Assembly (NCBI GenBank): GCA_027046245.1
Contig: JALTZJ010000017.1
Span: forward strand, 1-64,000
Reading direction: 5' to 3'
DNA from: Acidilobaceae archaeon
GTDB lineage: Archaea > Thermoproteota > Thermoprotei_A > Sulfolobales > Acidilobaceae
DNA length: 64,000 nt
Shown: positions 51,327-61,178 of the stretch, in pieces
Numbering within the stretch: position 1 is the first letter of the stretch
Layout of the letters: the number at the start of each line of letters is the position of its first letter
Translations under genes and position numbers: made by a program
The notes under the pieces: generated by a model
The model's database searches: none
Seen by the model: the letters and a program-made list of their open reading frames with translations, nothing else
What the model was told of the DNA's origin: nothing

Positions 51327-52892
51327 TTGCGTGTAGTTGAGAGCAACGCTGTTCATGAACTAGCTATTCGTCTCTGGAGCGAGCTTGGCGGATCTTCGGG
51401 TCACTGCGTAGCTGGCGGATCCTGCTGGAGGGTTGTTAGAGACTTTATAGAGTCTACTCTTGAATTAAGTATTGATGTTGTCCAGGTTCCGGTGGAGTCG
51501 TGGCGTGGCAAGGCTCATCTAGATCCTTCTCCTGCCTGGAGTGTGGCTCTCCCGCTTCAGCTTAGCGGCCACGTCGAGGGCGCTCCCGTATGGCTTGAAG
51601 GCGATCCTAGCGAGCCTTCCGCGTGGCTTGGGGGCGGCTATAAAGGCAGGGTAGTAGTTGCTAGGTTTCCCGAGAGCCCTGATGACTTGAAGGCTGCAGC
51701 GCTTTTAGCGGCTGATAACGGGGCCTCTGCCCTCATCCTTGAGTCTCCTGTGCCTCGCATTATTGTGGGCACTGGTTTTTGGGGGTATAGTTTCCATGCT
51801 GGTGCTCCTATGCCTTTGCCTGTGGTAGTGGTGCCTGAGGGATACGCTAGCTCTGCGCTTCGTGCTGGCAGAGTATCTGTAACTGTCGAGGCTAGCCTCG
51901 AGGATAACATAGACTATGTTTTGGTGGCGGTTGACGGCGATCCCAGCGTCTTCTACGGTGCACACCACGATTCCTGGTTCCACGGCTTCAGCGATAACGT
52001 ACTAGGCATTATCCAGGCGGCTTCAGCTTTCAGTCAGGCCTCCTATCGCGGTAGAGGCGCGGGCCTTCTCGTCTTCCCGGCTGAGGAGCATGGAGCCCCC
52101 GGAGCTGCTTCCTGGTATTGGGCGTGGGGCAGCAGATACTATGCAAGGCTCCTCGAAGCCTCGGAGCGCGAACCCGTCTATGTTAACTTCGATGTAGCTG
52201 GTGTCGATGGCTGCCTTAAGGTTAGCGGCGCCCCGCAACTCCTAGGGTCTCTCAACGGGATAGGACTGGGTAGCAGGCCGTGGGAGTGTCCAGAGTGCGA
52301 TAGCATGAGCCTCGCTATGGCTGGCCTCGCTACTGTAAGCCTGCACAGCCTATGGTGCAATGGAGTCCGCAGAATATATCACACACCGCTTGACACTCCC
52401 GATGCCGTGCCTAGGGATACCGCTGCCCTGGCTGTTGAAGCTGCTCTAAAGGCCTCGCTTAGCAAGCCCGAATGGAGCCGCTTCCAGCGTCTACTAGAGG
52501 AAGTACTGGGTAAGGGCCCGCTACTGGCACGGCACATGCTATACAGGATCCTCTCTATAGCTACCCGCGTGGGGTGGCCCAGCCTCTACCGTGAGCTGGC
52601 GCGGCGCTTCCTAAAGCCCGTGCACCTGGGCAGCTATAGGTACGACACGGGAGATCTGGAGGCCCTCTGGTTCCCTAGCGTAGAGGCGTATAAGAGAGTG
52701 CTCCGCAGCTTAGAAGAGGGGAGGCCTCCTCTCGAGGTCTGGATCTCCGGGGAAGAGAGGCTCCTCTACGTAACAGGCTACACTCCGAAGGGCTCCTTAG
52801 CCAGACGAGAATCCCTGGCTAGCCAGTTCGAAGCCAATGCCAGAAGGGATCTAGAGGAACTAGATGAAATGGCACGCAACCTCATATCTTAG
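51327..52892 (+). CDS. M28-family metallopeptidase (aminopeptidase-like)
   Basis: 521 residues. A PA-like inserted domain (about 95-195) precedes the zinc peptidase core: GAHHDSWFHGFSDNV (H, D), PAEEHGAPGAASW (EE), NFDVAGVD, CDSMSLAMAG and IYHTPLDT (last His). No signal peptide is seen, so it probably acts in the cytoplasm on peptides. The C-terminal 150 residues are helical, resembling a dimerisation domain. TTG start with a weak ribosome site; the true N-terminus could be a few residues away. Confidence 0.86.
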   Translation: MRVVESNAVHELAIRLWSELGGSSGHCVAGGSCWRVVRDFIESTLELSIDVVQVPVESWRGKAHLDPSPAWSVALPLQLSGHVEGAPVWLEGDPSEPSAWLGGGYKGRVVVARFPESPDDLKAAALLAADNGASALILESPVPRIIVGTGFWGYSFHAGAPMPLPVVVVPEGYASSALRAGRVSVTVEASLEDNIDYVLVAVDGDPSVFYGAHHDSWFHGFSDNVLGIIQAASAFSQASYRGRGAGLLVFPAEEHGAPGAASWYWAWGSRYYARLLEASEREPVYVNFDVAGVDGCLKVSGAPQLLGSLNGIGLGSRPWECPECDSMSLAMAGLATVSLHSLWCNGVRRIYHTPLDTPDAVPRDTAALAVEAALKASLSKPEWSRFQRLLEEVLGKGPLLARHMLYRILSIATRVGWPSLYRELARRFLKPVHLGSYRYDTGDLEALWFPSVEAYKRVLRSLEEGRPPLEVWISGEERLLYVTGYTPKGSLARRESLASQFEANARRDLEELDEMARNLIS

Positions 52893-52896
52893 CCCT

Positions 52897-54222
52897 TTAG
52901 CTCCCTCTTTGAGGGCTATCTACTACCGCTACTGTCACGCTATTCAAGTTACTCCCCGTCGGCCCGGTCTCTATAATCGTTCCTAGCTCCTTAAGAATAG
53001 TGTATGCATCGTGTCTAGCTAGGTAGATCCACGGCTTTAGGCCCCTCTCTATGGCTTCACTGATTAGGGCTGGCCAGGCGTAGCCGCCAGCTGCAGGGCT
53101 GTTGCCATCTATTCCGTCCGTGTCCACGCTTGCAAATGCCACTCTGGCTTCCGGCCCTGCCAGCCTATAAGCGGCTAAGGCTGCTGCTAGGGCTAGCTCG
53201 AGGTTTCTCCCACCTATTCCTCCCTTACCGGCCACCCTTACCGTGGCCTCTCCTCCCGCTAGTATGACCGCAGGCGGCTCTATAGGTACTCCGCGGTTCA
53301 GTGCATCTACCGCTATTCCCGCTAGGAATCTGGCAACCTCGGAGGCTTCACCGTCTAGCATGCTAGTGAGTATCATGCTCCGGTATCCTAGCTCTCTGGC
53401 TTCTCTAGCTATGCCTCGTAGCACATCTATGTTGGCTGCCGCCAAGGTGTTTACCAGCCTCTCCTCGGGTATCACACCCGGTTTTGGAGTGTCAGGGATT
53501 AAGCCTTTGACACCTTTATAAATAGCCTCTATGATGCTTCTTGGCATCTCCCCTGTTAGACCCCACCTCTCTAGTACGGCAAGTGCATCTGTGAACGTGG
53601 TTGGGTCGGGCACCGTGGGGCCGCTAGCTATAACATCTAGCCTGTCGCCAGGAACGTCACTAACATAAACCCCTACGACCCGGGCTGGCTGAGCGTGGAG
53701 GGCTAGCCTGCCCCCCTTGACTAGGCTCAGATGCTTCCTCACAGTATTGACCTCGTCTATCGAGGCCCCGCTATTAACTAGGAGCCTATAAGCCTCCCTG
53801 AGGTCCTCTAAGGTTATCCCCGCTAGGGGTTTCTCTGCCGCGGCGCTACCGCCTCCGCTAATCAAGGCCAGTAGGAGCTTCCTGCTCCGAGCCTGCTCTG
53901 CCCATTCAAGTAGCGCTTCTCCCGCCTTCAGGCTGCCCTCGTCGGGAAGAGGATGACCCCCTAGTATTACTTCAAGGCCTTGAACTCTATGAGAGGGATA
54001 GCCCCTCGGAACGGCTATAACGCCGCCCTCGGGTTCTACGCAATCGAGCGCAGTACTCGCCATTGCAGGTGCTGCTTTGCCTATAGCTACTACTATTGCC
54101 CTTGAGCCACATATGTTCAGTCCGCGTAGCACCCTTATTACGTGGCTCTCGACCCTTGAATGCTCTAGGGCCTTTACCGCTAGGAGCCTTGCAGCTTCCC
54201 ATGGCTCCAAGACGACAGTCAC
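52897..54222 (-). CDS. Glycerate 2-kinase (GckA/MOFRL type)
   Basis: Phosphorylates D-glycerate to 2-phosphoglycerate, as in the non-phosphorylative Entner-Doudoroff route. 441 residues: AIVVAIGKAAPAMA, GGHPLPDEGSLKAGEAL, ALISGGGSAAAEKP, DEVNTVRKHLSLVKGG, SDVPGDRLDVIASGPTVPDP and the C-terminal MOFRL region with GGEATVRVAGKGGIGGRNLE and SVDTDGIDGNSPAAGG. Convergent with the M28 gene (5-nt gap). Confidence 0.94.
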   Translation of the reverse strand: MTVVLEPWEAARLLAVKALEHSRVESHVIRVLRGLNICGSRAIVVAIGKAAPAMASTALDCVEPEGGVIAVPRGYPSHRVQGLEVILGGHPLPDEGSLKAGEALLEWAEQARSRKLLLALISGGGSAAAEKPLAGITLEDLREAYRLLVNSGASIDEVNTVRKHLSLVKGGRLALHAQPARVVGVYVSDVPGDRLDVIASGPTVPDPTTFTDALAVLERWGLTGEMPRSIIEAIYKGVKGLIPDTPKPGVIPEERLVNTLAAANIDVLRGIAREARELGYRSMILTSMLDGEASEVARFLAGIAVDALNRGVPIEPPAVILAGGEATVRVAGKGGIGGRNLELALAAALAAYRLAGPEARVAFASVDTDGIDGNSPAAGGYAWPALISEAIERGLKPWIYLARHDAYTILKELGTIIETGPTGSNLNSVTVAVVDSPQRGS

Positions 54223-54378
54223 CGGTATTTAATGCCGGCTCACGGGCCCCGCCGGAGCCCGATACTTATTCTTTTAACGGATACCCGTAAAATACGTGCC
54301 TCGTGATTGCCTCTACCTTATGAGTCCCGGCCTGCCGCCCTCCTTTCGCTCAGGAGCTTCTAGTGGGGTGTAGACACG

Positions 54379-56154
54379 GTGGGAGTAGCTAGGGTTACAG
54401 CTCTAACGGGTCTAATACTCCTGCTACTGGCTCCTATGACGCCGTTCGCCCCTGAAGCCTACGCTGGCCCCATGGTGAAGGTACTTGTAACTTTCGACCC
54501 GACAGTGTTCAAGGAGAGCGTCATCGCGGAGCTGGGCGGTAGTGTTACTTACCGCAGTAAGCTTGCAAATATCCTAGCAGCTGAGATACCACAAGAGGCA
54601 GTAGCTGCTCTAAGCCAGGCTCCTGGTGTAATCCGAGTTAGCATCGACTCCGAGGCTACGGCCAGCGATACCGTGCCTTGGGGTGTTAGTTATGTAGATG
54701 CTCCCACCGTGTGGAACACCACGGGAGTTACAGGTTTTATTGATATAAACGGTGACGGCGTTGGCGATATAGAGGTCGCCGTTATAGATACCGGCGTAGA
54801 CCCTAATCATCCTGACCTAGCAGATAACGTCTCATGGTGTGTCTCTACGATAGGTGGTGCCTTATCCTCGGCCTGTACCGATGGAAACGGTCATGGGACT
54901 CACGTAGCTGGAACTATTGCGGCGCTGCTCAACGGCGTGGGCGTAGTTGGGGTAGCCCCTACTGTGGAGATATATGCTATAAAGGCTCTAGACGATCAGG
55001 GAAGCGGTAGCTTCTCGGATATAATAGCTGCTATAGAGGCGGCCGTGATAGGCCCTGACGGCGTACTAGACGCTGATGGTGACGGCATAGTAGTTGGTGA
55101 TCCTGACGACGACGCGGCGGAGGTCATAAATATGAGTCTCGGCGGGCCTAGCGCCCCGCCGGAGCTACAAAGCATCATCCAGCAGGTCTACAGTCTTGGG
55201 GTGGTGGTGGTAGCGGCTGCAGGCAACGAGGGCGCTACCCAGCCAGCCTACCCTGCAAGGTACCCAGAGGTAATCGCCGTAGGCGCTATAGACAGCAGCG
55301 AGAGAGTACCCTGGTGGAGTAACGACTACCCTGAAGTTGCTGCACCAGGCGTCGACGTACTGAGCACCCTGCCAGGCGGCCAGTACGGGGCTATGAGCGG
55401 CACAAGCATGGCGTCACCCCACATAGCCGCTATAGCAGCACTAGTACAAGCTGCTAGAGCAGCCGCCGGCCTACCCCTACTACCGCCAGGCACCTTCGAT
55501 GATATGACTAATACCACAGTGAGAGGCGTGCTACACCTAGCCGCTAAGGATCTCGGCCCGGCAGGATACGATAGGTTCACAGGCTACGGCGCAGTAATCG
55601 CGAGCCAAGCAGTCGAACTAGCGTTAAGGCAGATGCAGAGAGTGGAGCTAGTAACGAACGGCGGCTTCGACAGCGATGCCAGCGGCTGGAGCTTCTATCC
55701 GGGAGACTTCATTGACTACGCTGCGTACAGGAGCAACGCTGCTAACGCGAGCGGTGTAATAGAGATTAGCGGTGATGTGCCGTCGTGGCAGGGCAGTGTA
55801 AGGGACTACGCATTCATAGGCCAGACTATAAACGTGCCGTCGACGGCCTCCGGAACCGGAACTATAGAAGTAACATTCTACTTTGACTCGGCTAGAGGGG
55901 ATCTTAGCCTAGTAGTAGCGATCTACGACACTGCTAACAACAGCTTTGTATGGTATGATATAATAGCGGTAGATCCCGCGGACTATGGCCAGTGGCTAGT
56001 AGCCTCAATCACAGTCCCCGCAGACACTATAGGCCAAATCGCTGGCGGCAGTTACCTCTTCCTAGTGGGCTTAAGACTCGACACCTATACCCTGTGGAGC
56101 GGTGACTGGGCGCTAATGTACGTAGACAGCGTTTCATTCACGGTAAACGCGTAA
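54379..56154 (+). CDS. Secreted subtilisin-like serine protease (S8)
   Basis: 591 residues. Signal peptide about 1-29 (LTGLILLLLAPMTPFAPEAY), a short I9-like propeptide (VLVTFDPTVFKESVIAELGG), then the catalytic domain with D137 (AVIDTGVDPNHP), H172 (NGHGTHVAGT) and S343 (SGTSMASPH). Acidic GDG-rich loops (INGDGVGD, DADGDGIVVGDPDDD) are likely calcium sites. A C-terminal beta-sandwich of about 160 residues begins VELVTNGGFDSDASGW and may bind carbohydrate or the S-layer. Own promoter region upstream; GTG start. Confidence 0.95.
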   Translation: MGVARVTALTGLILLLLAPMTPFAPEAYAGPMVKVLVTFDPTVFKESVIAELGGSVTYRSKLANILAAEIPQEAVAALSQAPGVIRVSIDSEATASDTVPWGVSYVDAPTVWNTTGVTGFIDINGDGVGDIEVAVIDTGVDPNHPDLADNVSWCVSTIGGALSSACTDGNGHGTHVAGTIAALLNGVGVVGVAPTVEIYAIKALDDQGSGSFSDIIAAIEAAVIGPDGVLDADGDGIVVGDPDDDAAEVINMSLGGPSAPPELQSIIQQVYSLGVVVVAAAGNEGATQPAYPARYPEVIAVGAIDSSERVPWWSNDYPEVAAPGVDVLSTLPGGQYGAMSGTSMASPHIAAIAALVQAARAAAGLPLLPPGTFDDMTNTTVRGVLHLAAKDLGPAGYDRFTGYGAVIASQAVELALRQMQRVELVTNGGFDSDASGWSFYPGDFIDYAAYRSNAANASGVIEISGDVPSWQGSVRDYAFIGQTINVPSTASGTGTIEVTFYFDSARGDLSLVVAIYDTANNSFVWYDIIAVDPADYGQWLVASITVPADTIGQIAGGSYLFLVGLRLDTYTLWSGDWALMYVDSVSFTVNA

Positions 56155-56363
56155 ATAAAACAGATAAACCACGAACCACAGGCATCTTTTCCCCTCATAG
56201 TTTTTAATAATGAATAACAGTATCTTTATTACTTATTGTACCGATACAAAACCTGCTACGCAAGCGACTCTACGCAATACACATAGATTGAATATGGGGA
56301 GTACGGCTCTGACCCCTCTTCAATCCCCAGCTTTACCTCACTTATTCTAACAGGATACACCGC

Positions 56364-58301
56364 TTGAAGGCGCCGATGGCAGGACACTGGGTTGTGAGGG
56401 GGGTTGAGGCCGTAGATGTGGAGCCTCCTGTCAGGGGGGGCTCGTGGCTAGTAGGATGGCCTTTACTACCGCTAGAGCCGCCTAGCAGCGCTCCCGGTAA
56501 AATAATTACTTGGAGCCTACTGTCGTACCTTGCCTTTAAAGTCGCTGGTACCGCTGCTAGCAGTGAGGACTCTGCTGCTGAGATGATAGCTTCTCTGAGG
56601 CGTTATAGGGCTAGAGCTGAGAGGGCTCTATCTAGGCTTTATCCGGTAAGGGGTCATCGTTTATGGGTGAATCTTGGTAGGTGTCCTGAGGGCGGGGTTG
56701 CCCCTATAATTAGGAGCCCCAGGATTAGGTTGCCTGGTGGAGGCGTCTATGGCGTCACAGTAGATTACTACAATGATGACGTTGTTGTTAGCATGTCTCC
56801 AGGCTCGGACGGCGTTACAACCGTTGAGGGAGGCCGTTTAAGGTGCCCGGGTGGCAGGCTTGTCCCCCTCCATACAGTTGAATTCGCTGGCAGACAAATT
56901 GTAGTAGTTGTTGACGGGTCCGGCTCGGTTCACAAGCCCGACATAGATGAAGAGAGGGCTGTAGAGATCGGTGCTCAGAGCTATTCTAGGGGGGTGCCAC
57001 AGCTTGAGGCTCTGGGCTTCCTGCCGGGTGCACCTAGAGGAGGGCTTTCATGGCTCTCGCGGAGAGGAGTCAAACGACTTCACGAGGTTTACCCGCCTAG
57101 GGCTGCATTATCCGCGGCCTTCTCCCTAGCTACTGCTAGAGGGCCGGCCGAGCTGCTAGCTGCTCTCCTATTCTCTGCCGCAGCCTCACCGTGGACTAGA
57201 TACGGGCCTGACGGCTTCTTCCTGTCGCTGCAGAGGGCGAGACCCGACAGCGACGTCTACTGGGAGCTAGATCCGCTGAGTTCTGAAGGCCTCCTAGGGG
57301 CTATCGATTTTGTAGCGGTTCTAGCCGCATCATGGGTCGCCGTGGATCATGCTCCACACGTTATCTACGCTTCACCTCTAGACCCGGAGGCAGCATACGA
57401 GTACCTTGTAGCTGCTTTGCCTAGACCTGATGGAGTAGATCGTGCAGTACTCGCCGAGGAGATTGCTGCCCACTGGGCGCCTCCAAGCCTAGAGCCTCCT
57501 CGCTGGGATGGTAGCAATTTAGAGGCAGCTACTATCCTGGCGCCAGATAATGTAGTAGTTGGAGAGGAGCCGGGTAGCGAGGGGGTAGCTAGAGGTTTAA
57601 CCAGTCTTCTACCCGAGGGCTATAGAATAGTTGGTGTCGAGGCTCTCACAGCATACGGCCCCCGGGCTTCATGGGTTCATGCTGAGAGGTCTAGTGGAGG
57701 GCCTGGAGTGTTGAACGCTTACACTGTCGAGGAAGCAAGGATTGCTGGCAGAAATGCAGCCCTCGAGGCTGCCCGTCAGGGAGTTAACCCGGGTAGAGCG
57801 CTAGATCTCGGAGCATCCAAGGCATTAGCTATAATAACAGGTAAATGGCCTCTCAAGCGACCCGACGGGTCTCGAGTTGCTGTTAAGAGTCTACTAGCGG
57901 TTTCTGTGGAGGGAGCCCTTGTGGGGCTTGCAGAGGCCTACACTGGCGACACTCTCGACGCGCCTTCAAGATTCTACTTGACGCTACGCCTCCTCGGCCC
58001 GCTGCCTCGTAGCGATGCAGAGCTGCTTGCCCTCGCTTCTGGGGAGACATTAGCGAGGCTTAGACCACTCATAGTAGAAGAGCATGGCAGCATCGTTGCG
58101 CCTCGTTCTCTTCTCTCTGTGAATCCTGAGGAGACTATTGTAGGTAGGCTGGCGGCAGCGCTTCGAGGAGGTGGCGTCGACAAGACTCTATGTAGGTTAG
58201 CGGAGACACTATCCGAGGCTCCCTTAGACTCTGCAGAGAGGCGAAGTCTAGCCGGCCTTATTGCCAGGTGCAGGGGAGTCTCAATGGAGAAGTGGATTTG
58301 A
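56364..58301 (+). CDS. DUF1156-like protein, apparently without methylase motifs
   Basis: 645 residues. YRARAERALSRLYPVRGHRL leads to CPEGGVAPIIRSPRI and, 50 residues on, GRLRCPGGRLVPLH. This follows the DUF1156 order (CPxCG, PLLRSPW, CPxCG), but each pair keeps one Cys (C107, C161). DIDEERAVEIGAQS and the C-terminal DAPSRFYLTLRLLG also fit. The N-terminal SAM half of DUF1156 is missing, and the place of the catalytic DPPY reads ASPLDPE. It is therefore probably a non-catalytic relative. The DUF499-type ATPase follows by 69 nt; DUF499-DUF1156 pairs are known from defence islands. Identification is from memory of the family pattern. Confidence 0.6.
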   Translation: MKAPMAGHWVVRGVEAVDVEPPVRGGSWLVGWPLLPLEPPSSAPGKIITWSLLSYLAFKVAGTAASSEDSAAEMIASLRRYRARAERALSRLYPVRGHRLWVNLGRCPEGGVAPIIRSPRIRLPGGGVYGVTVDYYNDDVVVSMSPGSDGVTTVEGGRLRCPGGRLVPLHTVEFAGRQIVVVVDGSGSVHKPDIDEERAVEIGAQSYSRGVPQLEALGFLPGAPRGGLSWLSRRGVKRLHEVYPPRAALSAAFSLATARGPAELLAALLFSAAASPWTRYGPDGFFLSLQRARPDSDVYWELDPLSSEGLLGAIDFVAVLAASWVAVDHAPHVIYASPLDPEAAYEYLVAALPRPDGVDRAVLAEEIAAHWAPPSLEPPRWDGSNLEAATILAPDNVVVGEEPGSEGVARGLTSLLPEGYRIVGVEALTAYGPRASWVHAERSSGGPGVLNAYTVEEARIAGRNAALEAARQGVNPGRALDLGASKALAIITGKWPLKRPDGSRVAVKSLLAVSVEGALVGLAEAYTGDTLDAPSRFYLTLRLLGPLPRSDAELLALASGETLARLRPLIVEEHGSIVAPRSLLSVNPEETIVGRLAAALRGGGVDKTLCRLAETLSEAPLDSAERRSLAGLIARCRGVSMEKWI

Positions 58302-58370
58302 ACACTGCGGTACCCCCCTTAGCCTCGCGTTGCTCACCCATATTTGATTAACTTGGGGTGCTAGGCTGGA

Positions 58371-61178
58371 GTGAATACTGCATGGCGTCCTTGGAAGGCT
58401 CCCTTTTCGGCTCCCGATTTCAGGCTTTTGCTAGACAGGGTTGTCAACTGCAGGGATTGCACCGAGAGTGATGCACGCGCCTTTTTCGCCTCTACGGCGC
58501 CTACAAGAGGTCTTACGAGCCTCCTCTCATCCGTCTATGAAGGCCTTCAGGGTAGGCTGGATAAGAGGGTATTCCTCGTCAAAGCTGGTAGAGGATGGGG
58601 TAAGACTCACGCCCTTTCTGCTGTGTTTCACGCCGCCAAGAGCGGCATTGTACCTTCTGCCCCCGAAGCCTTGCATTCTACTCTAAGGGTTGCATCAAGG
58701 ACTAAAACGGCTGTAGCTCATCTAGACGGCTCCTCTACCGGGTACCGCGATATACTCAGGGATTACGGGTTGCCTTCATCGTGGAGTCTAATAGCAGTGC
58801 GCCTTGCAGAGTCGGCGGGCATCAAACTGACCTTCAGCCCCAGGGGGCCTCCCCCGGGTGCTAGGGAGTTGTCGTCGCTGCTTGAGGCTGCGTCAAGGCG
58901 GGGCTTTAGACCCTTAATTATTATAGATGACGCTGACAGGTATCTCGATGGAGTTGAATCCGCTGCTCAGGATGCTGGAGGCGAGGAGGCTTCTAGGCTT
59001 AGACGGGAAGCTCAGCACTTCTTAGCTTTCATATCCTCTCTATCGGAAGCCGTCTCCAGCGTTAGACATGCCGCTCTTCTGGTTTCGGTGACTAGTGGGT
59101 CGGCCTCTGCAGGAAGAGTTGTAGAAGCTCTAGGCGAGCATCATTTTGCTACTCCTCCCGTTGAACCAGATGAGATCGGAGATCTTCTCGTAGCTAGGCT
59201 AGTCGAGTCCATTAATCCCGCGGCTGCTGCCCCCGTAGTTAAATCCTATAGAGACGCTTATCGAGAATGGGAGGTAACAGTTGAAGAGCTAGAGAAGAGC
59301 TACCCGCTACACCCTCTCCTCGTAGAGGCCTTAACCGCTTTAGTCTCGGGGAGCCCGAGTCATAGAGGCGCCGCATCGGCTCTGAGTATAGCATGGAGAG
59401 CTGTAATAAGAGCCTCCAACCGTGGAGATGGCAGAGATTATGTTCTACCCGGAGATTTAGATGCCAGGGATCCAGGCGACCTAGAAGTAATCCTACCGCG
59501 AGGCTCAGGAGGCCTTGAAGGGTTGAGGGCTGCTGTTCAAAGGGATACAAGCGTACTAGCTAGAATCGATAATGCATTGGAGCGAGAGGGCCTTCCTCCA
59601 TTAGCGTCTGGTATATATGCTCATCTCCTCCTATGGAGTGCTGCTGGCAAGGCTCTACACGAGATTAAGGTAGCTGTGGGCTCTGCTTCACCCGTTAGAG
59701 GAGTAGATCTTAACGGAGCACTCGCAGTTGTTCGTAAGCTCAGCGAAGAAGCTATTCACATACATGAAGAAGCTATAGCGGGAGGCAGAGGTTACATAGT
59801 AAAGGCGCGCGTGAACATAGGAGTCCTTGTTAGGCGCGAGGCTCGTAGGCTCCTAGAAGAGGGGACAGCCAGCGAGCATGCGAGGGAAACTCTAGCGCGT
59901 ATAGTCGGCAGGCTGGACGCTCCTATCGAGGTGCTCCTGTGGCCTGAGGGGCCTCCTAAGGGTGGATGGCCTGTGAAGCTAGTCATTTTAGGCCCTTCAG
60001 GGCCCAGTGTGTCTGAGGTCTTCGAGTCAGCTAAGCCTTGGGTTAACACGCTCGTGGTGCTCAAACCCGAGGAGCGCAAACTGGAGGAGGCATTAAATGC
60101 TGCTGCATCCATTCTAGCTATAAGAGAGTTACTTAACCGCGGGGATTTAACCGGCGACGACGCTGAAGAGGCGTCCAGGCTCGCTTCTCAAGTTGAAGAG
60201 CGCTTTAAGGAGTCACTGGCACTGGCTTACAGCAGGGCGTATTACCCTGCGCCTCACGGTATCGGCGAAGCTATGCTAGGGGTCGAGAGGATCCTTCATT
60301 CGGGGCTTTGGAACGCTGTTAAGGATGCACTAGTTAGGAGCGGCAAGTTAGCCTATGACAGGGTAGAGCCGTTAATAGCTGAGAGGCTCTTGTCGTCGAG
60401 GGGCGAAGCTTCCGTTAAAGAGCTTATAGAGGTATTTGCTAGGGATCCCTCCCTTCCCGTGGTTCTTGACCCGTCTCACGGTGTTAGAGCGGCCCTGCGC
60501 TTCCTCATAGCCTCGGGTAGAGCCGCTCTGGCTGATGCAGAGGAACCCTGCGGCACCGATCCGGGAGAGCTTGTTGACGAGGCAATTGTTCTCTCCTGCA
60601 GTGAAGCCGTAGCTAGAGGTTTTTGCATTCCAGAGGGAGGAGCATGCCGTGTACCTGAAAAGATGTACACGCGAAAGGCTACGCAGCACCATGAAGACAG
60701 TGTGAAAAGCCGTGCTCGTGCAGAGACTAGTTCGCCTGTTATAAAGAGAATTAAATCACCTATGTCGAGGCTAGCCGCCGATTTCGCCGGTATACTTAAA
60801 GGCTATACGGTGGAATCACTTAAGTTCGCACTGCGAGGCTCGGGGATTCAGGGTGTTGCAGCGGTAAGAGCTCTTCTCGAAGGTGTCAATGCACTAGGTG
60901 CTAGGATAGTCGAGGTGAGAGTTAGGCTTGAGGTAAACAGCGGAAGAACTGCTAGTGGTGTTTTAGAGATCTGGGGCTCTCCTGAAGGCGTCTCCGAGAT
61001 TCTCAGAGGCGCAAGGGCCCTTGGGGATGCAGCACTAGTAGAGGCCTTGGTTTACGCTGAAGGCATAAACACTGATGCAGATGACATCGTGAATTCCCTT
61101 GCTCGCTCGCCGCTTCGCGTGTTCAAGGCGCTCCAGGTGGAGGTGGAGGCTAGGCTCTCCCCTTCTCCATCTTCCTAG
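58371..61178 (+). CDS. Large DUF499-type AAA+ ATPase
   Basis: 935 residues. Walker [11 protein letters not shown] (71-80), Walker [14 protein letters not shown] (181-193) and [11 protein letters not shown] (311-321), the DUF499 landmark after the ATPase core. Long helical middle (400-740), then a short Cys-containing region ([20 protein letters not shown]) and a C-terminal alpha/beta domain ([14 protein letters not shown]). DUF499 ATPases accompany DUF1156 methylases in archaeal defence-type loci. GTG start. Overlaps the convergent cbf5 stop by 29 bp. No nuclease or methylase motif is seen in it. Confidence 0.75.
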   Translation: MNTAWRPWKAPFSAPDFRLLLDRVVNCRDCTESDARAFFASTAPTRGLTSLLSSVYEGLQGRLDKRVFLVKAGRGWGKTHALSAVFHAAKSGIVPSAPEALHSTLRVASRTKTAVAHLDGSSTGYRDILRDYGLPSSWSLIAVRLAESAGIKLTFSPRGPPPGARELSSLLEAASRRGFRPLIIIDDADRYLDGVESAAQDAGGEEASRLRREAQHFLAFISSLSEAVSSVRHAALLVSVTSGSASAGRVVEALGEHHFATPPVEPDEIGDLLVARLVESINPAAAAPVVKSYRDAYREWEVTVEELEKSYPLHPLLVEALTALVSGSPSHRGAASALSIAWRAVIRASNRGDGRDYVLPGDLDARDPGDLEVILPRGSGGLEGLRAAVQRDTSVLARIDNALEREGLPPLASGIYAHLLLWSAAGKALHEIKVAVGSASPVRGVDLNGALAVVRKLSEEAIHIHEEAIAGGRGYIVKARVNIGVLVRREARRLLEEGTASEHARETLARIVGRLDAPIEVLLWPEGPPKGGWPVKLVILGPSGPSVSEVFESAKPWVNTLVVLKPEERKLEEALNAAASILAIRELLNRGDLTGDDAEEASRLASQVEERFKESLALAYSRAYYPAPHGIGEAMLGVERILHSGLWNAVKDALVRSGKLAYDRVEPLIAERLLSSRGEASVKELIEVFARDPSLPVVLDPSHGVRAALRFLIASGRAALADAEEPCGTDPGELVDEAIVLSCSEAVARGFCIPEGGACRVPEKMYTRKATQHHEDSVKSRARAETSSPVIKRIKSPMSRLAADFAGILKGYTVESLKFALRGSGIQGVAAVRALLEGVNALGARIVEVRVRLEVNSGRTASGVLEIWGSPEGVSEILRGARALGDAALVEALVYAEGINTDADDIVNSLARSPLRVFKALQVEVEARLSPSPSS

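Noticed and set aside
54379-61178. Subtilisin gene as part of the DUF1156/DUF499 module
   Set aside because: It has a signal peptide and propeptide, so it acts outside the cell, and about 200 bp of promoter-like sequence separates it from the module.
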